A stretch of 64,000 nt of DNA from Marinobacter confluentis (GTDB taxonomy: Bacteria; Pseudomonadota; Gammaproteobacteria; Pseudomonadales; Oleiphilaceae): the NCBI RefSeq assembly GCF_004785685.1, contig NZ_SRPF01000001.1:992001-1056000 (forward strand). Direction: 5' to 3'. The first letter of the stretch is position 1, and each line of letters begins with the position of its first letter. This document shows, one piece after another, positions 1-8,885 of the stretch. Made by a program: the position numbers and the translations under genes. The notes below the pieces were generated by a model that did no database searches, was not told the DNA's origin, and saw nothing but the letters and a program-made list of their open reading frames with translations.

Positions 1-455
1 GTGACGGTAATATTGCCATTCAGGCTGTTGCTCTGGTCTGCTTCAGCGGAACCCTCAAAGTCACGCTCGGCCTCCACTTCCGTGGCCAGATTACTCACGG
101 CCCGGTTCAGCACGGTCGGATTTGGCAATGAGATTTCGTTATCCTTGGTGATGCTGCTCTCGGCGTTCTTGCTGGCCTGGGTAGACTCCTGTAATTCCAC
201 GGTCAGCACGTCACCTACGTTCAGGGCAACGGTGTCGCCATAGAGGCTGTAATTTCTCGACGGCTGGAAAATGGCACCGGAATGAGGATCACTCTGCATC
301 ATGGTTTCAGCACGAACCGGCGCGTAGTAGGGGTCGTCAGGTACCGGGCGCTCGCGGCTCAGCGCCGTGCAACCCTGCAGCAACGCCAGGACCGCAACCA
401 GCAACCAGGTGCTTATTGGCGGCAGGCTGTTTCTGTTATCAATCGGATGCATCAT
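1..455 (-). CDS. flgH: Flagellar L-ring protein FlgH (partial, C-terminus beyond the window)
   Basis: FlgH is the outer-membrane lipoprotein that forms the L-ring, the bushing around the flagellar rod. About 151 residues are visible, starting with two consecutive ATG codons at 455. The N-terminus has a hydrophobic stretch ending in LLQGC, a typical lipobox. It is followed by family-typical sequence such as NYSLYGDTVALNVGDVLTV. The gene lies 27 bp downstream of flgG on the same strand, in the order F-G-H, so it is probably cotranscribed from the promoter before flgF. The 3' end lies outside the window. Confidence 0.93.
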   Translation of the reverse strand, partial: MMHPIDNRNSLPPISTWLLVAVLALLQGCTALSRERPVPDDPYYAPVRAETMMQSDPHSGAIFQPSRNYSLYGDTVALNVGDVLTVELQESTQASKNAESSITKDNEISLPNPTVLNRAVSNLATEVEAERDFEGSAEADQSNSLNGNITV

Positions 456-482
456 GACGATCCCCCCGGTGGCCGTTCAGGC

Positions 483-1271
483 CTAACCGATGTTATTGGT
501 AATGAACTGCAGCATCTGGTCGGTGGCTGACACCACCTTGGAGTTCATCTCGTAGGCGCGTTGGGTGGTAATCATGTTGACCAGCTCTTCTACTACTTCC
601 ACGTTGGATGACTCCACCATGCCCTGCTCCAGCGAGCCGAGACCTGCCAGACCGGGTTCACCCTCGGTGGGGTCGCCGCTGGCGTTGGTGGCCTTGAACA
701 GGTTGTTACCAATCGCCTGCAATCCCTGGGGGTTGATGAAATCCACCAGGGTGATCTGTCCCAGGTTCTGCGGCGCCGCCTGGTCATCGGTAATGGCGGA
801 CACAGTGCCGTCCTTACCAATGGTGATGTTGGTGGCGTTTTCCGGCACGTTGATGTTCGGCTCCAGAGTGTAGCCATCCGGGTTGACGATATCGCCATCG
901 GAATTGAGCTGGAACTGGCCGTCGCGGGTGTAGGCGATCTGGCCATCGGGCATCAGTATCTGCATGAAGCCGCGACCATTCACGGCCATATCCAGGGGCT
1001 GCTCGGTCACTTCCAGGTTACCCTGGGAAAACTGCTTGGCAGTACCGACGATGCGAACACCGGTACCCAGTTGCAGTCCCGACGGCAGCTCGGAATTCTG
1101 GGTGTTCAGGCCGCCCGGCTGGCGATCAATCTGATACAGCAGATCCTGAAACACGGCCCGGTCGCGCTTGAAGCCAGTGGTGTTGACGTTGGCCAGGTTG
1201 TTGGAAATGGTGGCCATATTGGTGTCTTGCGCGCTTAACCCGGTCTTGCTGACCCACAGTGCTGGATGCAT
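483..1271 (-). CDS. flgG: Flagellar distal rod protein FlgG
   Basis: FlgG builds the distal rod of the flagellar basal body. The 262-residue length is normal for the family. The N-terminus carries the rod/hook signature (residues about 15-32, NMATISNNLANVNTTGFKRD). The C-terminus has the matching helix ending in SATDQMLQFITNNIG, with VESSNVEVVEELVNMITTQR before it. A good Shine-Dalgarno (AAGGAG) precedes the ATG. It sits between flgF and flgH, the conserved order. Confidence 0.97.
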   Translation of the reverse strand: MHPALWVSKTGLSAQDTNMATISNNLANVNTTGFKRDRAVFQDLLYQIDRQPGGLNTQNSELPSGLQLGTGVRIVGTAKQFSQGNLEVTEQPLDMAVNGRGFMQILMPDGQIAYTRDGQFQLNSDGDIVNPDGYTLEPNINVPENATNITIGKDGTVSAITDDQAAPQNLGQITLVDFINPQGLQAIGNNLFKATNASGDPTEGEPGLAGLGSLEQGMVESSNVEVVEELVNMITTQRAYEMNSKVVSATDQMLQFITNNIG

Positions 1272-1355
1272 GTCTCTATCTCCTTGCCGGCGCCGGGTCC
1301 AGGCGGCCAGATTTTGCCGCTTTGGCCCCCGCGAGGCCGATAATCATTCGGTGTA

Positions 1356-2108
1356 TTACAGGTTCTGCAACAGTCGTGCCGAAGCCTCGGAATTCTCATT
1401 GGCGGTGGTCATCACCTTGACCTGCATTTCGTACTGGCGTGACAGCTGAAGGTTAGAAATCATCTCCTCCACTGCGTTCACGTTAGAGCTTTCCAGAAAG
1501 CCGGAGGCGATACGCTGGTTGGCATCCGGCTCCTCAGGACCATCAATCGCCTGATCCGCCTTGCGCCGGATAAATCCGTCCAGCCCCTTTTCCAGGGCTT
1601 CCCTGGGTGGGTTCACCAGTTTCAGGCGATCCACCTCTACAAGCTGATCCGGCGGCCCGCCCACAGGCACCACTGAGATGGTGCCGTCATTACCGATCTG
1701 GACATTGTCAAAAGGAGGGAGCGCCACCGGGCCGCCGTTGCCCATCACCATTTCGCCGCTGGAAAGGCGCATCAGCCCGTTCACATCGATCTGCAGGCTA
1801 CCGGAGCGGGTAAAGACTTCCTCGCCGCGCTGGTTCTGTACCACCAGCCAGCCATCGCCATCAACGGCAACGTCCAGCTTTCGGCCAGTGTCCATCAGGG
1901 CGCCGGAAGACAGATCAGTGCCGGGCCGCTCAGCCATGGCGTAAGCGCGGGTAGGATGATGTTCGCCAAACACCGGCATGCTGCGGGCCTGCGCAAAATC
2001 GCGCTTGAAACCGGTGGTGCTGACGTTCGCCAGGTTGTTGGCGTGGGCGCGCTGGGACAGCATATTCTGCTTGGCGCCGGACATGCCGATAAAAAGGGCT
2101 TTATCCAT
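1356..2108 (-). CDS. flgF: Flagellar proximal rod protein FlgF
   Basis: FlgF is a proximal rod subunit of the basal body. The protein has 250 residues, with the N-terminal rod signature SQRAHANNLANVSTTGFKRD and the C-terminal SSNVNAVEEMISNLQLSRQY block. GGCAGGAG lies just before the ATG. It is the first gene of the F-G-H group and is separated from flgE by 84 bp that contain a sigma-54-type promoter. Confidence 0.96.
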   Translation of the reverse strand: MDKALFIGMSGAKQNMLSQRAHANNLANVSTTGFKRDFAQARSMPVFGEHHPTRAYAMAERPGTDLSSGALMDTGRKLDVAVDGDGWLVVQNQRGEEVFTRSGSLQIDVNGLMRLSSGEMVMGNGGPVALPPFDNVQIGNDGTISVVPVGGPPDQLVEVDRLKLVNPPREALEKGLDGFIRRKADQAIDGPEEPDANQRIASGFLESSNVNAVEEMISNLQLSRQYEMQVKVMTTANENSEASARLLQNL

Positions 2109-2160
2109 GGGAAAACTCCTGCCGGATTATTGACTGTTTCCAGCCTTCTAAACCTGATCC

Positions 2161-2176
2161 TGCAGGAGTTATGCCA
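2161..2176 (-). promoter_or_regulatory. Sigma-54 (-24/-12) promoter of flgFGH
   Basis: Read on the minus strand the sequence is TGGCATAACTCCTGCA, against the consensus TGGCAC-N5-TTGCA. The invariant GG and GC are at the correct spacing. It lies about 53 bp upstream of the flgF ATG, inside the only sizeable gap between flgE and flgF. In Pseudomonas aeruginosa the flgF operon is RpoN/FleR dependent, which fits this position. Confidence 0.72.
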
Positions 2177-2192
2177 TGTTCCGTTTTATCGG

Positions 2193-4085
2193 TTATCTGA
2201 GGTTGATAATGGTCTGGGTGACCGCATCGGAGGTTTCGATGGTCTTGGCGTTGGCCTGGTAGTTGCGCTGGGCAACAATCAGGTTCACCAATTCCGCTGA
2301 AAGGTCCACGTTGGATTCCTCAATCGAGCTGGACTTGATCGAACCCAGGGTACCGGTGTCCGGCGCGCCAATAATCGGCTGGCCGGATTCAAAGGTCTCA
2401 ACCCAGGAGGTCTCGCCCACCGGCGACAGGCCGTTGGTATTACTGAAAGACGCCAGCGCTACCTGCCCCAGAGACTTGGACTGGCCATTGGTGTAGCGGG
2501 CAAACAGCACGCCCTCACCGGAGACGTCCAGGCCAGACAGGCGGCCAGTGGTGTAGCCATTCTGCTGCTGGTCGGTTACCCCGAACTCGCTGCCGTACTG
2601 GGTGGTTTCCGACAGGTTCAACACAAAAGCTGACGTTGTTGGGGGTTCCGGAATCGGTGTAGTGATAGTGGTGCCCGGAGCGGGCGGGCCATCAGCGCCA
2701 TTGGGTGTGCCATCGGCGTTCTTTGGCGTCCAGTCATCAATCAGGATTTCACCGTTAGGGTCGCCATTGATGGACTGCAGGTTGCCATCCTGGTCGAACC
2801 GCGCCTGGTAAGGATTGGTGTCAGTACCGCCGACAAACTCACCGTCGATCTGCAGGTAAATAGACCATTCGCTGACGCCAACACCATTGCCGGGGGAAGG
2901 CTGCTTAACGTAGAACTGACTGACTTCATGGGAGTTACCCAGGCTGTCAAAAATCGTCGTGGTCGTGGCGTGATTGAAGGTGCGCTGGTCGCTGGGATTG
3001 AACTGGTTGGTGATGTTGATCGACCGCGTATCCCATGAATCAGCCAGGTTGGTCGTACCGGCAGTTGATTCAATGTCCACAATTTCACGATCGGCCTGCG
3101 GCCTTACTGTGCCGACCGTGGTCACCGGCGCCTGGTTCGGGCCATCGCTGGTGTAACCGGCGGTCAGATTGTTGCCACGGTTGTCGATCAGGCGCAGATT
3201 GCCTCCCACCAGAGACGCAGAGATCGTCGGGGCCTGGGCGTCATTGATCGCATTCACCAGAGAGGCCGCATCCGTTACCCCGACCGTATCCACCGGCACA
3301 GAGACATTGCCAACACTCAGGTCGAACTGGAAGTTGCCGGCAGCAATGGCCGTATTCAGATCAGCTTCACTGATGCCCTCATACTGGGTTGTCGCCGAAG
3401 CAGACAGCCCGTCAGGGCCATTCAGCACATCGACGACATCCGCCGCAGAGTAGTCGGCAACGTTGCCCGGATTGATCGTGGCCGTCACAACCGAACCATC
3501 GTCATAGGTGATTTCCAGCGTTTCCTGGGGAAATCCCGGCGCAGCGGCGGTGAAGTCACCCATATCGGCAACCCTGCGCTCAAGCACCGATTCCCGGGAA
3601 TCCAGGTTCAGGTCGGACTGCAGTTCCGTGGTCCGTCTTGGCGCCAGGTTGCCGGATTCAATCTGAAGATCCCCGCGCACACCAGACAGGTTACCGTCTT
3701 CATCGGCCGTAAAGCCCTGAAGCCGCATGTCCTCGCTGTTGGTGATGAAACCCTCTTTATCCAACCCGAACTGGCCGGCCCGTGAATAACGGATTTCGCC
3801 GCCGTTGCTCAGCGTAAAGAAGCCGTCGCCGTTGATGGCAAGGTCCAGACCGTTATCGGTAAAGCTGATATTGCCCTGGCTGAACGACTGTTTAACGTCC
3901 TGAACCCGGACACCATCCCCCACCGGGTTATTGCCGGAGCTGAGAAAACCACTGGCATAAAGGTCGCCGAATTGCGCCTTGCTGCCCTTGAAGCCGACGG
4001 TGCTGGCGTTCGCGATGTTGTTGCCGGTAACGTCCAGGTCAACCGATGCTGCCCTTAACCCACTAAGACCCGTGTTGAAAGCCAT
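2193..4085 (-). CDS. flgE: Flagellar hook protein FlgE
   Basis: FlgE polymerises into the flagellar hook. N-terminus MAFNTGLSGLRAASVDLDVT followed by GNNIANASTVGFKGS, and C-terminus ELVNLIVAQRNYQANAKTIE, are diagnostic. At 630 residues it is clearly longer than the enterobacterial protein (about 400). The extra length lies in the middle, surface-exposed part (roughly residues 130-480), which varies between species. It is followed by flgF behind a separate promoter. Confidence 0.97.
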   Translation of the reverse strand: MAFNTGLSGLRAASVDLDVTGNNIANASTVGFKGSKAQFGDLYASGFLSSGNNPVGDGVRVQDVKQSFSQGNISFTDNGLDLAINGDGFFTLSNGGEIRYSRAGQFGLDKEGFITNSEDMRLQGFTADEDGNLSGVRGDLQIESGNLAPRRTTELQSDLNLDSRESVLERRVADMGDFTAAAPGFPQETLEITYDDGSVVTATINPGNVADYSAADVVDVLNGPDGLSASATTQYEGISEADLNTAIAAGNFQFDLSVGNVSVPVDTVGVTDAASLVNAINDAQAPTISASLVGGNLRLIDNRGNNLTAGYTSDGPNQAPVTTVGTVRPQADREIVDIESTAGTTNLADSWDTRSINITNQFNPSDQRTFNHATTTTIFDSLGNSHEVSQFYVKQPSPGNGVGVSEWSIYLQIDGEFVGGTDTNPYQARFDQDGNLQSINGDPNGEILIDDWTPKNADGTPNGADGPPAPGTTITTPIPEPPTTSAFVLNLSETTQYGSEFGVTDQQQNGYTTGRLSGLDVSGEGVLFARYTNGQSKSLGQVALASFSNTNGLSPVGETSWVETFESGQPIIGAPDTGTLGSIKSSSIEESNVDLSAELVNLIVAQRNYQANAKTIETSDAVTQTIINLR

Positions 4086-4110
4086 ACTTCACCCCTTCCG
4101 TCTTCCGGAA

Positions 4111-4785
4111 TCAATTAATCTGCTGTACATCAGACAATGCAATCGAGCCCATGCCCGCCAGATTCAGCGTGACGCTGCCGCCCTTACCCAGGGAAACGCT
4201 GTCCACATTGGCGCTAACCATGGTGCCAAGCTGTTGCTGGCCGTCCGGGTAGGAGGCTTCAGCGACAATGCGGTAAGGTCCGGGTGGCAAACTGTTGCCG
4301 TTGCCGTCCTTACCATCCCAGCTGAATCCAGCGACACCGGCCTGCCGGGAACCCAGGTCAATCTGTCTTACCCGCTCGCCCGCGCCATTCTCAATGGAAA
4401 CCCGAAGGCCAGACGTCGTTGCGGGCACTTCAACATTGCCGGAAATCTTGCCAGACGCGCCCAGCACCCCCATATCAGACGGCGCCAGAACGGTTCGCCC
4501 CACCATGGCCGACGCCTGAAGCGCCTGGGTTGAGCGGAACTGGCTGACCACGTCATCCACGCTGCCGGAAAGACTCTGCATTTCCTCAAGGGAACTGAAC
4601 TGGGCAAGCTGCGAGATGAATTCCCCGTTGTTCTGGGGCTCAAGCGGGTTCTGGTTCTTGAGCTGTGCAATCATCAGCTCCATGAACTCGTTCTTGCCAA
4701 GCTCATTCTTGTTGCCGGTCTGTTCTTGATCGAGCCGGTATTTGCTCAGCACATCCGAGGCGTTAGCCGGGTTGACGACACTCAT
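4111..4785 (-). CDS. flgD: Hook assembly scaffold FlgD
   Basis: FlgD caps the growing hook and is absent from the finished organelle. The conserved N-terminal region (residues about 28-70) reads GKNEFMELMIAQLKNQNPLE and continues with ISQLAQFSSLEEM. The second half has the FlgD Ig/Tudor-like region, including FSWDGKDGNGNSLPPGPYRI. The 224-residue length is normal. It is tightly packed between flgC and flgE. Confidence 0.96.
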   Translation of the reverse strand: MSVVNPANASDVLSKYRLDQEQTGNKNELGKNEFMELMIAQLKNQNPLEPQNNGEFISQLAQFSSLEEMQSLSGSVDDVVSQFRSTQALQASAMVGRTVLAPSDMGVLGASGKISGNVEVPATTSGLRVSIENGAGERVRQIDLGSRQAGVAGFSWDGKDGNGNSLPPGPYRIVAEASYPDGQQQLGTMVSANVDSVSLGKGGSVTLNLAGMGSIALSDVQQIN

Positions 4786-4803
4786 AATGAAATCCTCGCT
4801 CGA

Positions 4804-5253
4804 TTACTGCTGACCCAGAGTCAGGATGCGCTGCATCATGGACTTGGCGCTGTTCATGATGTCCACATTCATCTGAAAGCTGCGGGAAGACGACATCATG
4901 TCTGCCATCTCTTCCACCACATTCACATTGGGGTAGAACACATAGCCGTCTTCGTTAGCGGCCGGGTGGTCTGGCTCGTAGCGCATCTGCAGCTCGGCAT
5001 TACTCTCCACGATACCTTCCACCTGAACGCCAGCCCCGGGGCCATCGTCGCTGGGCAACCCGAGCCCCTGTTGCGAGGGATTCAGCATGGACTGCTGAAT
5101 GGCCGCAAATACCGGCTTTCGGGCGCGGTAGGTCTGGTCAATACTGGAACTGGCAGTTTCAGCGTTGGCGATGTTGGATGCGGTGGTGTTCAGCCGCAGT
5201 GACTGGGCTGTCATGCCCGAACCCGCGATGTCAAAAATGCTACCCAGAGACAT
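4804..5253 (-). CDS. flgC: Flagellar proximal rod protein FlgC
   Basis: FlgC is a proximal rod subunit. It has 149 residues with the rod motif TTASNIANAETASSSIDQTY near the N-terminus and a C-terminal helix with SRSFQMNVDIMNSAKSMMQR. An AGGAG Shine-Dalgarno precedes the ATG. It is the second gene after the sigma-54 promoter upstream of flgB. Confidence 0.97.
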   Translation of the reverse strand: MSLGSIFDIAGSGMTAQSLRLNTTASNIANAETASSSIDQTYRARKPVFAAIQQSMLNPSQQGLGLPSDDGPGAGVQVEGIVESNAELQMRYEPDHPAANEDGYVFYPNVNVVEEMADMMSSSRSFQMNVDIMNSAKSMMQRILTLGQQ

Positions 5254-5287
5254 GATGGTGCTCCTTATTCAATGAATCGCAGCCCGC

Positions 5288-5689
5288 TTACTGGCCGGAA
5301 ATGGCCTTTTTAAGCCCGGTAACCTTGCCGTTCAGAAACTGGAAACTGGCCTGGTATTCCATGGCATTACGCATGAACCGGCTCTGCTCCTGCTGGGCAT
5401 CCACCGTGTTGCCATCGACCGACGGCTGGTGCGGAATGCGGTAAAGCAGTTCGCCGTCCGGTGCCATCGAGGAATCGATGTCCATATGACGCTCATGGGT
5501 TTTATCCATACCCAGGCCGCCCAGGTCCTGCTGCGCTTTCTGCATCATCGCGGCGAAGTCGATGTCCCGCGCCTTGAAGCCCGGTGTATCGGCGTTCGCC
5601 AGATTGTTTGCCAACACTTCTGCACGCTTGATGCGGGCCTCGAGTGCGGGTTGATGAATCCCCAGGGCGCTGTCGAGGGAAATAGCCAT
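5288..5689 (-). CDS. flgB: Flagellar proximal rod protein FlgB
   Basis: FlgB is a proximal rod subunit of the basal body. The start chosen is the ATG at 5689 (MAISLDSALGIHQPAL), because GGAGG lies at ideal spacing and the family starts here. An ATG 30 bp further upstream would only add a non-conserved leader. Rod motif: EVLANNLANADTPGFKARDI. First gene of the flgBCDE group. Confidence 0.96.
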   Translation of the reverse strand: MAISLDSALGIHQPALEARIKRAEVLANNLANADTPGFKARDIDFAAMMQKAQQDLGGLGMDKTHERHMDIDSSMAPDGELLYRIPHQPSVDGNTVDAQQEQSRFMRNAMEYQASFQFLNGKVTGLKKAISGQ

Positions 5690-5756
5690 AATGCCTCCAG
5701 AATCTGAGCCTACCGGCACAACAGTTATTGCCGGTTATCTGCTTTGAGAGGGTTAA

Positions 5757-5772
5757 AGCAATCGCAATGCCA
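5757..5772 (-). promoter_or_regulatory. Sigma-54 (-24/-12) promoter of flgBCDE
   Basis: On the minus strand the sequence is TGGCATTGCGATTGCT, matching TGGCAC-N5-TTGCW with only the sixth base changed. It predicts a transcript start near 5745 and a 5' leader of about 55 nt before flgB. RpoN control of flgB is established in P. aeruginosa. The enhancer-binding protein (FleQ/FleR type) is not in the window. Confidence 0.82.
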
Positions 5773-5899
5773 GTTTGGAGGAGTCAGCAGGAAAATGGCC
5801 CGGGGCGGGCTCTGGATGGCAAAAGGCGGGAAAAACGGGGCAGCTTCGGCCTGCCGGGAGAGCGGCAAGCGGCAAAAGCTTTCCCCAGCGAGCGAGTGG

Positions 5900-6454
5900 T
5901 CAGCCCGGCCAGCGGCTGACAAACTCGGACGGGTCCGGGCGAGGCACTGCCGGTTTGGAGCTGGCAATGGTCCCGGCATAAAGGAAGCCGGTAATCTGCT
6001 CGTGGCTTTGCAGTCCCAGGCCTTTGGCCACCGCTGGGTGATGGGTAATGGAACCTGTTCGCCACATGGCCCCGTAGCCAGCAGATTGAAGCGCAAGCAA
6101 CAGGTAACCCATGCCCACCGCCGCAGACATCGTCTGCTCCTGCTCCGGCACTTTCGGGTGAACCTGATGACTGGCAATACCGATGATGACCATGGGCGCG
6201 CGCAGTGGCGAGTTCAGTAATTTCGTCCGTTGCTGCTCAGTGGCATCCGGGCCCAGGGTTTCTGCAAACAGCTCGCCCAGTCGGCTCAGGCCATCGCCCT
6301 CAACCACCAGGTAGCGCCAGGGGCGAAGCAAGGCATGGTCCGGCGCCCGCGCGGCACAGGCAAACGCTTTTTCAAGGGTCTGCGGGTCCGGTGCAGGCCC
6401 TTCGAGCCTTGGTTCCGAAGACCGGTTGAGTAACGCTTCTATGACTGCGGTCAT
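5900..6454 (-). CDS. Nitroreductase family protein (YdjA-like)
   Basis: Small FMN-dependent nitroreductase-fold oxidoreductase of 184 residues, close to the length of E. coli YdjA. Visible family features are ALLNRSSEPRLEGPAPDPQT near the N-terminus, the FMN-binding block APDHALLRPWRYLVVEGDG (residues about 38-56), and the glycine-containing helix VGMGYLLLALQSAGYGAMWR. The physiological substrate is unknown for this subfamily. GAGGTG precedes the ATG. It is upstream of flgB but separated by 210 bp and the sigma-54 promoter, so probably not part of the flagellar operon. Confidence 0.88.
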   Translation of the reverse strand: MTAVIEALLNRSSEPRLEGPAPDPQTLEKAFACAARAPDHALLRPWRYLVVEGDGLSRLGELFAETLGPDATEQQRTKLLNSPLRAPMVIIGIASHQVHPKVPEQEQTMSAAVGMGYLLLALQSAGYGAMWRTGSITHHPAVAKGLGLQSHEQITGFLYAGTIASSKPAVPRPDPSEFVSRWPG

Positions 6455-6569
6455 AACACCTCGCTTTTCGTCAATTGTGACACAGTGGGTTTGCTGTTAG
6501 GCTTTGGTCGTAGTTTTCTAACAAAAATAAGGCCTATCGGCCACATCAGACCCCGACATCAGACGCTGA

Positions 6570-8003
6570 ATGATGAATGCACCCGTAGACCTCCGGAGTA
6601 CCGGTTCGACTGCCAGCAAGAGCGCCCTTCTGGATGCTCAGAACAATCCGGTGGCCATCCCTCCCATGCCGGATTACAACGGCAGGATTCTGGCCTACAC
6701 GGCAACCGGCAGCGTTATCGCGGCCGGGCTATCCCAGAATCTGTTCCCGGCCTGGATGATCTGGACGCTCGCTGCTGCCCTGATCTGGCCCCACGTGGCT
6801 CATCAACTTACCCGCCGGACCTTTCTACGCCATTCTGCCCGCATCCGGCAGAAAATGCTGCTAGTCGATTGTGCCATTGGTGGTGGCTTTATCGGCACCA
6901 TCGGGCTTGTGGTCATTCCGTCAATTTCGGTATTGCTGATGCTGATGTTCAGCTGCCTGATCATCGGCGGGGTCCGCCAGTGGGTGTTTGGCAGCCTGCT
7001 GACCATCGCCGCTGCGGCCGTCGCTGTCTGGATTGTTGGCCTGGCGCCCTCACCTCATTCGCCACTGCTGACCAGCCTTGTCTCGATACTGGCAACCGGC
7101 AGCTATATCTGTGTCACCGCATTCTATTCCCATCAGCAGGCCAGAGCCCTGATGATGGCGAAAACGCAGATCCAGAACCAGCGGGAGCAGTCCATTGCGC
7201 TCTCGCACAAGCTGTCGAAATATCTCTCGCCCCAGGTCTGGCAATCCATTTTCACCGGCGAGCGGGACGTCCGCCTGGAAACCCAGCGCAAAAAGCTCGC
7301 CGTGTTTTTCTCCGACATCAAAGGCTTCACTGAATTGTCTGAAGAAATGGAACCGGAAGCCCTGACCGAACTGCTGAACCACTACTTCAATGAAATGTCC
7401 GAGGTTGCCCTCAAGTACGGCGGCACCATCGACAAATTCGTGGGCGACTCCATCATGATCTTCTTTGGCGACCCTACCAGCCAGGGCCAGAAACAGGACG
7501 CCCTGTCCTGCGTGTCCATGGCCATCGATATGCGAAAGCATATGAAGATCATGCGCCAGAAATGGCGAAGCCAGGGCATCAAGACACCCCTGGAAATCCG
7601 TATGGGCATAAGTACCGGCTATACCACTGTGGGTAACTTCGGTGCCGAGAACCGGATGGATTACACCATCATCGGAAAAGAGGTCAACCTGGCCAGCCGC
7701 CTTGAATCCCTGGCGGAACCCGGTGAAATCCTGATTTCCTATGAAACCTTTTCACTGATCAAGGATCGGATCATGTGCCGGGACAAGGGCGAGATCACCG
7801 TGAAAGGCTTTGGCCGCCCGGTACCGATTTACGAAGTCGTGGATTTCCGCCGTGACATGGGGCCGAACCGGAGCTTTCTGGAACACGAACACAGTGGCTT
7901 TGCCATGTACCTGGATTCCGACAAGATCACCGAACGGGAACGGGAAACCATCCTATCGGCCCTGGAAGACGCCGCCGACCGGCTTCGGCGAGAAGAGGAA
8001 TAA
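6570..8003 (+). CDS. Membrane-bound class III adenylate/guanylate cyclase
   Basis: The 477-residue protein has an N-terminal hydrophobic region (residues about 45-180, several membrane segments) and a C-terminal class III nucleotide cyclase domain (about 230-430). The metal-binding aspartates are seen in AVFFSDIKGFTELSEE and DKFVGDSIMIFFGDP, and the transition-state Asn/Arg in GKEVNLASRLES. The linker before the domain (SHKLSKYLSPQVWQSIF) is typical of membrane cyclases. It probably makes cAMP in response to a membrane signal. The acidic C-terminal tail (RLRREEE) is unremarkable. It stands alone between convergent or divergent neighbours. Confidence 0.9.
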   Translation: MMNAPVDLRSTGSTASKSALLDAQNNPVAIPPMPDYNGRILAYTATGSVIAAGLSQNLFPAWMIWTLAAALIWPHVAHQLTRRTFLRHSARIRQKMLLVDCAIGGGFIGTIGLVVIPSISVLLMLMFSCLIIGGVRQWVFGSLLTIAAAAVAVWIVGLAPSPHSPLLTSLVSILATGSYICVTAFYSHQQARALMMAKTQIQNQREQSIALSHKLSKYLSPQVWQSIFTGERDVRLETQRKKLAVFFSDIKGFTELSEEMEPEALTELLNHYFNEMSEVALKYGGTIDKFVGDSIMIFFGDPTSQGQKQDALSCVSMAIDMRKHMKIMRQKWRSQGIKTPLEIRMGISTGYTTVGNFGAENRMDYTIIGKEVNLASRLESLAEPGEILISYETFSLIKDRIMCRDKGEITVKGFGRPVPIYEVVDFRRDMGPNRSFLEHEHSGFAMYLDSDKITERERETILSALEDAADRLRREEE

Positions 8004-8014
8004 TCAAGACACAG

Positions 8015-8836
8015 TTATTGCCTGATCAGCCTTGGCCCGAAAGGCGCGTCCGGCGCCGTACTTCTCAGCGGGTTGATGTCCAGCCCCCCACGCCTGGTGT
8101 AGCGGGCACAGACGGTCAGGTGCTCCGGCTGGCACCTTGCCATCAGGTCGGTAAAGATGGTTTCCACACAGTGCTCATGAAAATCCTGGGTCTGACGAAA
8201 ACCCACTACGTAGCTCAGCAGCGCCGCCCGGTCCATCGCCGGGCCAGTGTATTCCACCAGCAGTGTTGCCCAGTCCGGCTGGCCGGTGACCGGGCAGTTG
8301 CTTTTCAGCAGGTGCGAGCAAAGCCTTTCGGTAACCCTCTGATCTGACGCTGCCGACAGCAATTCAGGGTTGTACTCATAGGCAACGCTGGCGGGGCTCT
8401 CGTCATCGATCAATACAAACCCCTCCGGCCGGCCCGACAACCTGACGCCTTCATCCACACTGTGCAGCTTTACGGATACCGCCGCCCCGCTGACGCTCGA
8501 TAAATCCTGCGCGACCACTTCTTCAACTCTTTCAAAGGATGAGAACACCGCCTGGTTCAGGGAGTTCAGGTAAAGCTTCATGGATTTGGATTCAATAATG
8601 CACGGCGACGCGGCGGGGACGAAGATCTCTGCCCAGGCGACGGCGGGAACGCCATCCGGCCGCAACCACGAAATTTCCCAGCCCTGCCAGAGATCGTCAC
8701 CGAACCAGGGCCAGCGGCCATCGTCCAGGCCAATCCTGCGCCGGTTAACGTCGCGGGATACCGGAAACAGCAGAGCCGGGTCATAGCTGTCCGGGTATTC
8801 GCTGGCTTTTCCCAGTGGTGCATCAATCAAAGACAT
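8015..8836 (-). CDS. queF: NADPH-dependent 7-cyano-7-deazaguanine reductase QueF (two-domain type)
   Basis: QueF reduces preQ0 to preQ1 in queuosine biosynthesis. The start is taken at 8836 (MSLIDAPLGKASEYPDSY), giving 273 residues, close to the E. coli enzyme. The catalytic Cys lies in LLKSNCPVTGQPDWATLLVE. Other signatures are ESKSMKLYLNSLNQAVF, the Glu/His block FHEHCVETIFTDL, and the C-terminal ARYTRRGGLDINPLRS. It is convergent with the cyclase gene, separated by 11 bp. Confidence 0.96.
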   Translation of the reverse strand: MSLIDAPLGKASEYPDSYDPALLFPVSRDVNRRRIGLDDGRWPWFGDDLWQGWEISWLRPDGVPAVAWAEIFVPAASPCIIESKSMKLYLNSLNQAVFSSFERVEEVVAQDLSSVSGAAVSVKLHSVDEGVRLSGRPEGFVLIDDESPASVAYEYNPELLSAASDQRVTERLCSHLLKSNCPVTGQPDWATLLVEYTGPAMDRAALLSYVVGFRQTQDFHEHCVETIFTDLMARCQPEHLTVCARYTRRGGLDINPLRSTAPDAPFGPRLIRQ

Positions 8837-8885
8837 AAAACGGCCCCCGAGCCAGCCAGCAAAGATTCTTTCTGCATAGGTTCTA

